Source: Lentzea aerocolonigenes
GTDB taxonomy: Bacteria > Actinomycetota > Actinomycetes > Mycobacteriales > Pseudonocardiaceae
NCBI RefSeq assembly: GCF_000955955.1
Contig: NZ_JYJG01000161.1
Coordinates: 1-19,610, forward strand
Length of the DNA stretch: 19,610 nucleotides
Reading direction: 5' to 3'
A model generated the notes under the pieces. That model was not told the DNA's origin. It made no database searches and was given only the letters and a program-made list of their open reading frames with translations. Positions 7,410 to 19,610 of this stretch are shown here, one piece after another. How positions within the stretch are numbered: the first letter of the stretch is position 1; the number at the start of each line of letters is the position of its first letter. Made by a program: the position numbers and the translations under genes.

Positions 7410-8300
7410 GTGGCACCCAGCCTGGAGAACCTGCTGGTCGTGGGCGTGGCGTCGAGCGCGCTGTTCGACCTGACCGCGTCCGATGCCGTGTTCTCCACGT
7501 CCGGGGAACAGGCCTACCGCGAGTACCAGTCGGAGCACCTCGACGAGCCGTTCGAGCCCGGGGTCGCGTTCCCGTTCATCAAGCGGCTGCTGCGGCTCAA
7601 CTCGCTGGGGCCGCTGGTCGAGGTGATCGTGCTGTCGCGCAACTCCCCCGACACCGGGTTGCGCATCCTGCGGTCGGCGGCTCATCACGGCCTGGCGATC
7701 ACGCGGGCGATCTTCACCGAGGGGCGGGCGCCGCACGAGTACATGCCCGCGTTGAACATGTCGTTGTTCTTGTCGGCGCATGAGAACGACGTGCGCCGGG
7801 CTACTGCTGCCGGGATGCCCGCGGGGCAGGTGATGAAGTCTTCCTATCGCGACGACGAAGATCCGGCGTTGCGGATCGCGTTCGACTTCGACGGGGTGCT
7901 GGCGGACGACGCGGCTGAGCGGATCTATCAATCAGGTGGGCTCGACGAGTTCCAGCAGCACGAGGCCACGAACGTCGTGACGCCACTGGATGCCGGGCCG
8001 CTCAGGAACTTCCTCGCGGGCATCAACCGGATTCAACGGGTGGCGCAGGACCGGATCCGGGTTTCGGTGGTCACGGCTCGGTCCGCGCCCGCCCACGAGC
8101 GGGCGATCAACAGCCTCAAGGCGTGGGGACTCACGGTGAACGACGCGTTCTTCCTGGGCGGGCTGCGGAAGGCGCCGATTCTCGACGTGTTGAAGCCGCA
8201 CATCTTCTTCGACGACCAGCGCGGGCACCTGATCCAGACCGTGCCGTGCGTGCACGTCCCGTTCGGCGTCACGAACGCAGAAGGTCGATCTCCGCAGTGA
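7410..8300 (+). CDS. Cytosolic 5'-nucleotidase family protein (PF06189-like)
   Basis: This 296-aa protein resembles the cN-I type 5'-nucleotidase family, HAD-fold enzymes that dephosphorylate nucleoside monophosphates. Visible motifs are SALFDLTASDAVF near 16-28, and VEVIVLSRNSPDTGLRI (about 70-86). IAFDFDGVLADDAAERIYQ (about 156-174) holds the DFDGVLADD motif with its nucleophile Asp. VSVVTARSAPAHERAI holds the second phosphate-binding Thr, and IFFDDQRGHL near the end holds the Mg-binding acidic pair. GTG 7410 was chosen because it starts the conserved region, with TACGAT 7 nt upstream and no Shine-Dalgarno site. It is divergent from the SMR pair, with 41 bp between starts. Its last 32 bp overlap the convergent HIT-like gene. 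A role in nucleotide salvage is inferred from the family. Confidence 0.85.
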   Translation: MAPSLENLLVVGVASSALFDLTASDAVFSTSGEQAYREYQSEHLDEPFEPGVAFPFIKRLLRLNSLGPLVEVIVLSRNSPDTGLRILRSAAHHGLAITRAIFTEGRAPHEYMPALNMSLFLSAHENDVRRATAAGMPAGQVMKSSYRDDEDPALRIAFDFDGVLADDAAERIYQSGGLDEFQQHEATNVVTPLDAGPLRNFLAGINRIQRVAQDRIRVSVVTARSAPAHERAINSLKAWGLTVNDAFFLGGLRKAPILDVLKPHIFFDDQRGHLIQTVPCVHVPFGVTNAEGRSPQ

Positions 8301-8739
8301 GTTCGGCTCGGAGGTCGTCGTGGTCGGGCCCCAGAGCGGTCTCCGGGTCGGACCAGCGTTCGACCGGGTACAGCCACACCGGCCGCCCGACGATCTCCGG
8401 TGGTTCCCAGTCGTAGCGCGGCCAGATGTGCGCGTGCAGGTAGGGATCCGTGTTGCCGAGGATCTCCAGGTTGACCCTCCGGAACCCCGCGTCGCGGCGG
8501 GCGCAGACCCGCTCAACCGCCTCGCCGAGGAGTTCCATGTCGGCCAGGAACTCCAGCCGGCGTCGGCGGGGCAGGTCGGTGAGCCGCTGCACGTTCGGCG
8601 TGTCCACGAGCAGGACGCAGTAGCCCGGCAGGAACTGCACGTCGCCGATGTTCGCGAACCCCGCGTCGAGGCGCCGCAGCACGGTGGGGTTCACGCCGCC
8701 CAGTGCCGCCTTGATCCGGTCCTGCTTCCAGTCCCACAT
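8269..8739 (-). CDS. HIT-family-like (diadenosine-polyphosphate hydrolase-type) protein
   Basis: This 156-aa protein has the HIT fold as judged by GYCVLLVDTPNVQRLTDLP and RVNLEILGNTDPYLHAHIWPRYDWEP. The active-site motif is HAHIW: the first two histidines, including the usual nucleophile, are present, but the third of the HxHxHxx triad is Trp. Related actinobacterial proteins with HAHVFPRY are known to me, so this looks like a subfamily feature rather than decay. The likely reaction is cleavage of a nucleotide phosphoanhydride or phosphoramidate bond, which is uncertain. ATG 8739 has only a weak upstream ggtgg, and TAGCTT ends 6 nt before it, so it could be leaderless. It overlaps the nucleotidase gene tail to tail by 32 bp. 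Both act on nucleotides, which may be coincidence. Confidence 0.8.
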   Translation of the reverse strand: MWDWKQDRIKAALGGVNPTVLRRLDAGFANIGDVQFLPGYCVLLVDTPNVQRLTDLPRRRRLEFLADMELLGEAVERVCARRDAGFRRVNLEILGNTDPYLHAHIWPRYDWEPPEIVGRPVWLYPVERWSDPETALGPDHDDLRAELTAEIDLLRS

Positions 8740-8766
8740 GCCACCAAGCTACTGGTGATCAACGGA

Positions 8767-8800
8767 AGGGGCCCGGCCACTGAACGGTGACCGGGCCCCT
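8767..8800 (-). terminator. Strong GC-rich hairpin terminator of the carboxylase gene
   Basis: aggggcccgg (8767-8776) pairs perfectly with ccgggcccct (8791-8800). The stem continues with cac/gtg after one mismatch, leaving a 6-nt loop. It lies 13 bp after the carboxylase stop and before the HIT-like start, on a leftward path. There is no T-run, as is common in this group. Confidence 0.85.
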
Positions 8801-8813
8801 CTCCTGAAAGCAA

Positions 8814-14279
<5,466 letters not shown>

Positions 14280-14287
14280 CGACTTGA

Positions 14288-14293
14288 CTCCTC
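14288..14293 (-). promoter_or_regulatory. Ribosome binding site fixing a TTG start of the carboxylase
   Basis: GAGGAG on the minus strand is 8 nt before TTG 14279. The longer frame (to 14342) has no comparable site and adds residues unlike the family, so TTG is preferred. The 182-bp gap upstream (14280-14461) holds a 6-bp stem-loop, agcggc/gccgct (14311-14326), and an 11-bp dyad, ctacccggtag (14352-14362). I could not find a convincing promoter. Confidence 0.75.
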
Positions 14294-14461
14294 GCGGACG
14301 CACAAACCTCAGCGGCAGTCGCCGCTCAATCGATGTACACACTCTCGTCTACTACCCGGTAGGAAAACCGCTAGATCGAAGCGAGTTGAGCAGCGTGCTT
14401 TGTATGAAACCAACAAGCAACCAGGTCCTCGGCACAGGATCACTTGAGCCCGTGGCACAAC

Positions 14462-15646
14462 TCACGGCCTCACCCGCGACCACCCGAACAACGCGGCGAA
14501 CACGAGGGGTAGCGCCGTGATCACCAGAGCGGCCCGCACGGACAGCGCGTCGGCCAGCACTCCGCCGGCCAGCGCACCCGTGGGCTGCCCGATTCCGAAG
14601 GTCACCATGCGTCCCACCAGGTTGACTCTCCCCTGCAGACGGTCCGGTGTCACCAGCTGACGCACGGTCAGTCCGTTGACGATCACGATCGTCGAGGTCA
14701 GGCCCCACAACGCGGTGCCGGCCACCGCGAGCCACCACAGCTGGACACCGGCCAGCAGACCCAGCACGGCCACGCCTGCGGACAGCCCGATCGTCGTGAC
14801 CCTCCGGGGTGGACAGGAGTCGCTGATCGCGGGCATGAGGACGATCGCGGCGAACGACCCGGCGGCCAGCGCGCTGAACAGCACACCGACCCGCGGGTCG
14901 TTCTCCGGGACGTCGAAAACGCGGAAGGCGTAGACGACGATCAGACCGGAGACGGCGCCGCCCGCGATCGCCTGACCGATCCCCAGGCCGGTGAAGAGCC
15001 GGACTGTGGGTTCCCTCCAGAGGAACTCCAGTCCTTCGCGAATGTCCGCTTTGAGGGAGATCCGGGGTTCCCTGCTCGGGTTCAGCGGTCGGAGGATCAT
15101 TCGGACGAGCACCGCGGAAACGGCGAAACTGAGCGCGTCGAGGGCCATCGTGCCCGCCGCGCCGATCGCCGCGATGAGCACTCCGGCCGCGGACGGTGCC
15201 GCGATGTGCACGGCGGTCGAGGCGCTCCAGATCGCGCTGTTGGCCCTGGCGAGGTTCTCGCAGCCGACGAGCGCGGGCACGGCGCCGAAGTTGGCCGCGT
15301 CGAACCAGACGTTGACGCTCGCCACTCCCCCGGCGACGAGGAGCAGGTGTGACGGGGTCAGCGCGCTCGCGGAGGCTGCCACGGGCACGCTCGCGAGCAG
15401 CCCGGCGCTGACGAGGTCCGTGACGACCATGACCGTGCGCCGGTGCATGCGATCCACGAGCGCGCCCGCGAGCAGCCCGAACACGAGGTAGGGCGCGGCG
15501 GTCAGTGCCGCGAGGGCTGCCGTGTGCACGGCGCTGCCGGTGAGCGAGTACATGAGGACGGGCAGCGCGACGCCCGACACCGCTGAGCCGGCTGTCGAGA
15601 TCACCCTGGCGAGCCAGAGCTTCCCGAACTCCCGGTCGGCCCGCAG
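14462..15646 (-). CDS. MFS exporter (EntS/MFS_3-like), probable CTG start
   Basis: This is a major facilitator protein with about 12 membrane helices, probably a drug or metabolite exporter. The motif-A-like loop GLLAGALVDRMHRRTVMVVTD lies between helices 2 and 3. RISLKADIREGLEFLWREPTVR is the central loop, as in the enterobactin-exporter-like branch. LVTPDRLQGRVNLVGRMVTFGIGQPTGALAGG lies late in the protein. The first ATG/GTG-type start in frame (GTG 15604, giving 380 aa) cuts into the conserved beginning, which reads LRADREFGKLWLARVISTAGSAVSG. The frame is open back to a stop at 15677-15679 and has no ATG, GTG or TTG before 15604, but CTG 15646 follows AGGA closely and gives 394 aa. I therefore place the start at CTG, with GTG 15604 as the fallback. 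It begins 10 nt after the Gmad2-LysM stop, so coupling is likely. Confidence 0.8.
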   Translation of the reverse strand: MRADREFGKLWLARVISTAGSAVSGVALPVLMYSLTGSAVHTAALAALTAAPYLVFGLLAGALVDRMHRRTVMVVTDLVSAGLLASVPVAASASALTPSHLLLVAGGVASVNVWFDAANFGAVPALVGCENLARANSAIWSASTAVHIAAPSAAGVLIAAIGAAGTMALDALSFAVSAVLVRMILRPLNPSREPRISLKADIREGLEFLWREPTVRLFTGLGIGQAIAGGAVSGLIVVYAFRVFDVPENDPRVGVLFSALAAGSFAAIVLMPAISDSCPPRRVTTIGLSAGVAVLGLLAGVQLWWLAVAGTALWGLTSTIVIVNGLTVRQLVTPDRLQGRVNLVGRMVTFGIGQPTGALAGGVLADALSVRAALVITALPLVFAALFGWSRVRP

Positions 15647-15656
15647 TGTCCTGTGA

Positions 15657-16148
15657 TCAGGATTGCGGAACTCGGATCACATCCCCGGGGTGGATCACGT
15701 TGGGGTTCGTGATGACGTGCGGGTTCGCCCGGACCAGCCGGGTGTAGAGGTTGGCGTTGCCGTAGTAGTGCAGGCTGATGGCGGACAACGTGTCGCCGGG
15801 CTTGACCGTGTACTCCTGGTAGACGCGGTAGCCGGGCACGATCCGCGGCCCGTACACGACCGGCACGATGATCTTGTCGAGTTCGGCGCCGTCCTTGGGC
15901 GACACCCAGAACACCTCGACGTAGAGCCGGTCGAGTGCGAACGACGCGCCGGACACGTCGACGGTCACCTGGAACTGGCCGTGGCCGCCTACCCCGTCGC
16001 CTGCCGTGAAGCCGCCGGTGACCTCGTCGTGGCCCTCGTGGACGCGGTAGTTGAACTGCGCCTCGAACGCCCCGCCCGCGGTACCGGCGATCTGGACGTG
16101 GCTGCCGACGAGGCCGTGCGGACGTGGTTGCTGAACATCGATGGACAT
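15657..16148 (-). CDS. Gmad2-LysM domain protein
   Basis: This 163-aa protein has two parts. Residues 8-105 (PHGLVGSHVQIAGTAGGAFEAQF ... LYVEVFWVSPKDG) match the Gmad2 immunoglobulin-like domain first described in spore-germination and cell-envelope proteins. Residues 115-162 (YTVKPGDTLSAISLHYYG, then NPNVIHPGDVIRVPQ) are a complete LysM peptidoglycan/chitooligosaccharide-binding module. No signal peptide or membrane helix is visible, so how it would reach the wall is unclear. ATG 16148 is chosen for the GGGGG-rich site (16152-16156) just upstream and the start of similarity; a longer frame crosses the tRNA gene. The MFS gene follows with almost no gap. A wall- or murein-associated role is inferred. 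Confidence 0.88.
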   Translation of the reverse strand: MSIDVQQPRPHGLVGSHVQIAGTAGGAFEAQFNYRVHEGHDEVTGGFTAGDGVGGHGQFQVTVDVSGASFALDRLYVEVFWVSPKDGAELDKIIVPVVYGPRIVPGYRVYQEYTVKPGDTLSAISLHYYGNANLYTRLVRANPHVITNPNVIHPGDVIRVPQS

Positions 16149-16227
16149 GTCGTCCCCCTTCCACCCAGGTAGTCGTGGGGCGGGAGGAGGTCGTTGCCCA
16201 GGGTCACCCCGGTGGCGCAACGGTAGT

Positions 16228-16308
16228 GGTGGAGGACGGAGTCGAACCGCCTTTGCACGTGGCTCCCGTTTTACAGACGGGCGGGGCTCCACAGCCCCAT
16301 CTCCACCA
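16228..16308 (-). tRNA. Atypical tRNA-Tyr (anticodon GUA)
   Basis: This 81-nt class II tRNA fold was found by eye. The acceptor is GGTGGAG (16308-16302) with CTCCACC (16235-16229), seven perfect pairs, and discriminator A. The D arm is GGGG/CCCC. The anticodon stem is CCCGT/ACGGG with loop CTGTAAA, giving U33 and anticodon GUA. A 13-nt variable arm follows, then a T arm GGCGG/CCGTC (one G-U) with loop TTCGACT. No CCA is encoded. The long variable arm fits bacterial tRNA-Tyr. Oddities: position 8 is A not U, position 14 is C not A, the D loop is short, and the variable-arm stem is weak. It could be the normal gene of a divergent lineage, a second divergent copy, or a specialised or decayed one. 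Reading the anticodon as UGU (Thr) would break U33. Confidence 0.75.
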
Positions 16309-16429
16309 TTGTGCAAATGTATTTTCAACGCCTCTGAGCTGCGGTGATGTGACCATCTTGACGTGGTCCGCCGCTTCGGCTCAACCGATTATTCGAAACG
16401 CCGTCCGGGGTTTGCGCGATATCCGGGAC

Positions 16430-19000
16430 GTGAAGGTGGTGGGGCGGGGCCGCGAGCTCGCGCAGGTGCGGTCGTGGGTCGCGGCGGACGCGGGCGGGCT
16501 GGTGCTGTGCGGCGGTGAGCCCGGCATCGGCAAGACGCGGCTGGCCCAGGAGCTGGCCGGGCAGGCGCTCGCACTGGGCCGTGAGGTCGTGTGGGGGCAC
16601 TGCGTCGAAACCTCTGGTGCACCGGCGTTCTGGCCGTGGCGGCAGATCCTGAAGGCGACCGGCGCCGATCCCGATCTCGTGCTGGCGCACGACGCCGAGG
16701 TGCCGCAGGACAGGTTCCGGGTGTTCGACGCGATCGCTTCGGCGCTGGACCGTTCCGGCTTGGTGGTCGTCGTCGAGGACGTGCACTGGGCGGACGAGGC
16801 GTCGTTGCTCGTGCTCGCTCATCTGGCCGTGCAGCTGCGTTCGGTGCTGATCTTCGCGACGTTCCGCGACCCGTGCCCGGCCGTTGCGGACCTGATGCGC
16901 TCTGCCGTCCGGATCGATCTGCACGGCTTGTCGTCCGACGAGGTGGCGGAACTGGTCGGGGCTGAGCACGCGGCCGTGGTCATGTCGCTGACGAGCGGTA
17001 ATCCGTTGTTCGTCACGGAGATCGCTCGCGCGGTCGACGACGGCACCTGGCGTCCGGACCAGCCGCCGCGCAGTGTCCGGGACATCGTGACCGGGCGGCT
17101 CGCGCGGCTGTCGCCCGATGCGCGGGAGCTGGTGCGGACGGCCGCGTTGATCGGCCGCGACTTCGACGTCGACCTCGCCGCCGCCGCGTCCGGGCTGCCG
17201 ATCAGCGCGCTGGACGAGGCCTCGACGTTGATCGACGCGACCGGGCACCGGTTCGTGCACGCGTTGACCCGTGACGCCGTCGAGGCCTCGCTCACCACGG
17301 CCGAGCGGCGAGCGATCCACCGGCGGATCGCTTCGGCGATGACGGACAGCACGCACTACGCCGACGTCGCCCGGCACTGGAGTGCTTGTGGCGCAACGGC
17401 AGAGGCCCGGGTGTGGACGATTCGCGCGGCCGAGGACGCGGTGCGGCGGCTGGCCTACGAGGAAGGCGCGCGGCTTTATCGTGCGGCCGCGTCCATTGAG
17501 GACAGTTCCGAGGTGCAGGTGGCGCTGGGGCGAGCGGCCTACTTCGCGGGTGATCTCGCGGGCTGCGTCGAGGCCGCCCAACGTGCCGCCGAGCTGGCTT
17601 CGACGCCGGAGCAGATCGCCGAGGCCGCCCTGGTGCTCGAAGCCGCGCCGGGCGCCGGGGTGAACGCGGTGGCGACCCCGTTGTGCGACAACGCACTCCG
17701 GCAGCCGGTCAGTCCCGCAACGCGCGCACGGCTGCTCGCCCAGCGCAGCCACCTCGCGTTCTACCGCGGCGAACAGCACCGGCTCGGCTCGCTGAGCAGC
17801 GAAGCCCTCGACCTGGCCCGCGAGAGCGGCGACGACCGCGCGCTCGCCGAGGCCCTGCACGCTCGCCAGGAGGCCTGCCCCGGCCCGTCCGGCCGTGCGG
17901 AACGGCTCGGGCTCGCCACCGAGATGATCGATCTGGCCCACCGCACCCGCAGCCCGCGCGGCGCGATGTGGGGCTCCATGTGGCGGATCCACGCGTTGAT
18001 CGAGAGCGGCTCACTCGCTGCCGCACAAGAGGAACTGCCCGCGCTGCGGCTGGCGTGCGAGCGAGTCGGCGGCGCGGTTCCGTTGTGGCACCTGGAAGTC
18101 GTGACCGCATGCCTGGCTCAGGCGCAGGGCCGGTTCGCCGAGGCGCGCGAGGTCGGCAGGCAGGCTTACGACCGCATGCGGGTGATCGAACGCGAACCGG
18201 CGTCCGGCGCGTACTTCGCCCTGCAGTGCGGATTCGCGTGCCACATCGGCGTCACCGAAGACGGTCTGGAGCTGGCCCGCCACTTCCACGACCCGCCACC
18301 GAGGTTCCGGCTCATGTCGAAGCTGACGCGGGCGTTCCTGTTGCTGCGCGCGGGTTTCCGCGACGAGGCGCTGGAGTGGTACCGCCGCGCCGGGCCGCTG
18401 GGCGAGTGGGACCTGCCCGCGTTCTTCGTGGTGCCGGGCCTGGTCGACGCCGTGCTCGTCACGTCCGGCCTGGGCCTGCTCGACGACCTCGCCCAGATCC
18501 TGCCCCGGCTCGAGGCGTTCCGCGGCGAGCACGCGGCGGGCAACGGCGTCGCCTACATGGGCCCCGCGTCACTGGCCCTGGGACGCGGCTATCTCGCCCT
18601 GGACCGGTACGAGGACGCGGCCGAGTCGCTGAGCGCCGCCGTCGACGAGGCATCTCAGGCAGGTGCCACGGCGTTCGCGGCCGAAGCCCGCTGGCATCTC
18701 GCGGCGGCGTTGCGCGCGCTGGGTCGCGACGCCGACACGGTGCAACGAGCCGCCGACCGCGCGATCCGTGCGCTGGGCATGACCGCCTTCACCGTCACGG
18801 AACTGAGCAGCCGCGAGCACGAGGTCGCCCGCCTGGTCACCGACGGCCTGACCAACCGGCAGATCGCTCGGCAGCTGGTGATCTCCGAACGCACCGCGCA
18901 GAACCACGTCCAGCACATCCTGACCAAGCTCGGCTTCAGCACCCGCAGCCAGATCGCGGCGTGGATGAGTACCCGACCGAGTACTCCGGCGGATGGCTGA
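16430..19000 (+). CDS. LAL-type ATPase / LuxR-HTH transcriptional regulator
   Basis: This 856-aa protein is a large ATP-binding LuxR-family regulator. The N-terminal AAA_16-type NTPase has GREL, Walker A GGEPGIGKT (28-36), and Walker B LVVVVEDVHWADEASL (about 110-125). RDIVTGRLARLSPDARELVRTAALIGRDF is typical of the family. The middle (about 300-780) is Ala-rich and helical, probably TPR-like. The C-terminal HTH (about 791-850) reads LSSREHEVARLVTDGLTNRQIARQL followed by SERTAQNHVQHILTKLG. All parts are intact. The start is uncertain: GTG 16430 begins the conserved VVGRGREL, but no strong Shine-Dalgarno site is seen, and TTG 16412 is an alternative. Such regulators often activate nearby metabolic genes, and the small ORF 49 bp downstream is a candidate partner. 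The frame open upstream to 16124 crosses the tRNA gene and is not coding. Confidence 0.92.
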   Translation: MKVVGRGRELAQVRSWVAADAGGLVLCGGEPGIGKTRLAQELAGQALALGREVVWGHCVETSGAPAFWPWRQILKATGADPDLVLAHDAEVPQDRFRVFDAIASALDRSGLVVVVEDVHWADEASLLVLAHLAVQLRSVLIFATFRDPCPAVADLMRSAVRIDLHGLSSDEVAELVGAEHAAVVMSLTSGNPLFVTEIARAVDDGTWRPDQPPRSVRDIVTGRLARLSPDARELVRTAALIGRDFDVDLAAAASGLPISALDEASTLIDATGHRFVHALTRDAVEASLTTAERRAIHRRIASAMTDSTHYADVARHWSACGATAEARVWTIRAAEDAVRRLAYEEGARLYRAAASIEDSSEVQVALGRAAYFAGDLAGCVEAAQRAAELASTPEQIAEAALVLEAAPGAGVNAVATPLCDNALRQPVSPATRARLLAQRSHLAFYRGEQHRLGSLSSEALDLARESGDDRALAEALHARQEACPGPSGRAERLGLATEMIDLAHRTRSPRGAMWGSMWRIHALIESGSLAAAQEELPALRLACERVGGAVPLWHLEVVTACLAQAQGRFAEAREVGRQAYDRMRVIEREPASGAYFALQCGFACHIGVTEDGLELARHFHDPPPRFRLMSKLTRAFLLLRAGFRDEALEWYRRAGPLGEWDLPAFFVVPGLVDAVLVTSGLGLLDDLAQILPRLEAFRGEHAAGNGVAYMGPASLALGRGYLALDRYEDAAESLSAAVDEASQAGATAFAAEARWHLAAALRALGRDADTVQRAADRAIRALGMTAFTVTELSSREHEVARLVTDGLTNRQIARQLVISERTAQNHVQHILTKLGFSTRSQIAAWMSTRPSTPADG

Positions 19001-19049
19001 CCAGCGCGGACTTCCTAGGTTTGAGCCACACCGAACGAGGAGGAACCCC

Positions 19050-19331
19050 ATGTGGCTCACCATCGCGACCCCGCCCACCGACTCCCTCGAGACCCTCGAC
19101 AAGATGATGAACTCGCTCGTGCCCGACGGCCTGCGCGCCCGCTACGCCTGCCGGGCCGACGGCAAGTTCCAGGTCATCGCCGTGTGGGAGTCGAAGGAGC
19201 ACGCCGACCGCTTCTTCCACGAGACCCTCGGCCCCGTCATCGCCCGCGTTCTCGGCCCGACGCCCGCGGGAGGCCCCGCCGTCAACACCGGCATGGAGGT
19301 GCTGCGCGAGTTCGTGCCCGCCGTCAGCTGA
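19050..19331 (+). CDS. Small (93-aa) protein, possibly dimeric alpha-beta barrel type
   Basis: This 93-aa protein has excellent initiation signals: GAGGAGG (19037-19043) sits 6 nt before ATG 19050. It begins MWLTIATPPTDSLETLDKMM and includes a strand-rich part (ARYACRADGKFQVIAVWESKEHADRFFHETLGPVIARV). The VWESKEHADRFFxE pattern is reminiscent of antibiotic-biosynthesis-monooxygenase (ABM)-like ferredoxin-fold proteins. That resemblance is weak and I do not assign a reaction. There is no signal peptide or membrane helix. It lies 49 bp downstream of the LAL regulator on the same strand, so it may be co-transcribed. Its last 8 bp overlap the convergent ORF at the window edge. Confidence 0.8.
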   Translation: MWLTIATPPTDSLETLDKMMNSLVPDGLRARYACRADGKFQVIAVWESKEHADRFFHETLGPVIARVLGPTPAGGPAVNTGMEVLREFVPAVS

Positions 19332-19599
19332 GCGCCCGCACGATCTTCAGCACCGTCGCCCTGCTCGGCTTCTCGCCCGGCTTGAGCAACGCCAGCTCGT
19401 CGGCCAGCACCGCCTCCCGGATCTCCGCGTCCCGGCCGGGCAGCTCGGACCTCAGCGCCGCCACCAGACGACCCCGCAGGGCCCTGCCCTCGGGGTCGTC
19501 GCCGGGCAGCAGCCGCCAGTGGGCGCGCAGGATCCGTGCCGCCACGTCCTCGCCGCCGACCGCCCAGAGCAGGCGGATCATCCGGTCGGCGAGGCCCAT
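19324..19599 (-). CDS. Hypothetical 91-aa protein (start uncertain, near right edge)
   Basis: This 91-aa ORF with coding-like GC3 reads MGLADRMIRLLWAVGGEDVA ... and ends EKPSRATVLKIVRALS. It appears helical and charged with no membrane segment, and I do not recognise the family. ATG 19599 has no clear Shine-Dalgarno site, and the frame is still open for the 11 bases visible upstream, so the true start may lie outside the window. It is convergent with the small protein gene, with an 8-bp overlap of the ends. A gene is favoured because both the frame and the composition are sustained. Confidence 0.55.
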   Translation of the reverse strand: MGLADRMIRLLWAVGGEDVAARILRAHWRLLPGDDPEGRALRGRLVAALRSELPGRDAEIREAVLADELALLKPGEKPSRATVLKIVRALS

Positions 19600-19610
19600 G
19601 GCGTCAACAC

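Noticed and set aside
14352..14362. ctacccggtag dyad upstream of the carboxylase as an operator
   Set aside because: The arms are only 5 bp and no promoter could be located around it, so I mention it only under the carboxylase start site.
16228..16308. tRNA-Thr with anticodon UGU
   Set aside because: It would put C at position 33 and shift the anticodon loop; GUA gives U33 and a proper 7-nt loop, and the long variable arm fits Tyr.
16253..16318. tttgcac (16253-16259) and gtgcaaa (16312-16318) as an operator dyad
   Set aside because: The left arm lies in the tRNA variable arm and the right arm in its upstream flank; 7-bp arms 52 bp apart are weak evidence.
16124..16429. Upstream extension of the LAL regulator frame
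   Set aside because: It crosses the tRNA gene and the start of the LysM gene on the other strand, and similarity begins only at VVGRGREL.

Overview
The window is high-GC actinobacterial DNA. Coding regions have GC-rich third positions, several genes use GTG or TTG starts, and some genes appear to be leaderless. The gene set is a PknB-type membrane kinase, an ATPase-LuxR (LAL-type) regulator, a DasR-type operator before a secreted chitinase, and a very large single-chain biotin-dependent acyl-CoA carboxylase. This set suggests a filamentous soil actinomycete, and the fused carboxylase leads me to favour the Pseudonocardiales (Lentzea/Saccharothrix/Amycolatopsis-like). The taxonomic placement is inference. 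The region looks like chromosomal housekeeping and regulatory DNA. I see no insertion sequence, phage, CRISPR or biosynthetic gene cluster.

Layout, left to right. 1-112: possible 3' end of a membrane-protein gene carrying a 15-bp tandem duplication. 228-620 (-): receiver-only response regulator preceded by a long hairpin. 731-1141 (-) and 1236-2204 (+): a VOC/glyoxalase-fold protein and a divergent WYL regulator, with a 10-bp inverted repeat between them. 2158-2808 (-): ribbon-helix-helix/Clp-N fusion whose start region holds a promoter with a palindrome in its spacer. 2902-4554 (+): transmembrane Ser/Thr kinase, followed after 8 nt by an SDR oxidoreductase (4563-5300) and a terminator. 5416-6750 (+): secreted GH18 chitinase with a ricin-B/CBM13 domain behind a near-perfect DasR box. 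6646-7368 (-): a pair of abutting SMR transporter genes. 7410-8300 (+): cytosolic 5'-nucleotidase family protein, divergent from the SMR pair across only 41 bp. 8269-8739 (-): HIT-like protein. 8767-8800: terminator. 8814-14279 (-): 1,821-aa carboxylase (BC, BCCP, central region, CT). 14462 to about 15646 (-): MFS exporter, immediately downstream of a Gmad2-LysM protein (15657-16148, -). 16228-16308 (-): atypical tRNA-Tyr(GUA). 16430-19000 (+): LAL regulator, then a 93-aa small protein and a 91-aa ORF (-) at the right edge.

Functional threads. Chitin/GlcNAc use is represented by the chitinase and its dre box. Export is represented by the SMR pair and the MFS protein. Signalling is represented by the receiver, the kinase, the WYL, RHH-Clp-N and LAL regulators. 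Malonyl- or methylmalonyl-CoA-type supply is represented by the carboxylase. Genes are packed tightly: four convergent pairs overlap tail to tail, by 47, 105, 32 and 8 bp. No gene-free stretch exceeds about 185 bp.
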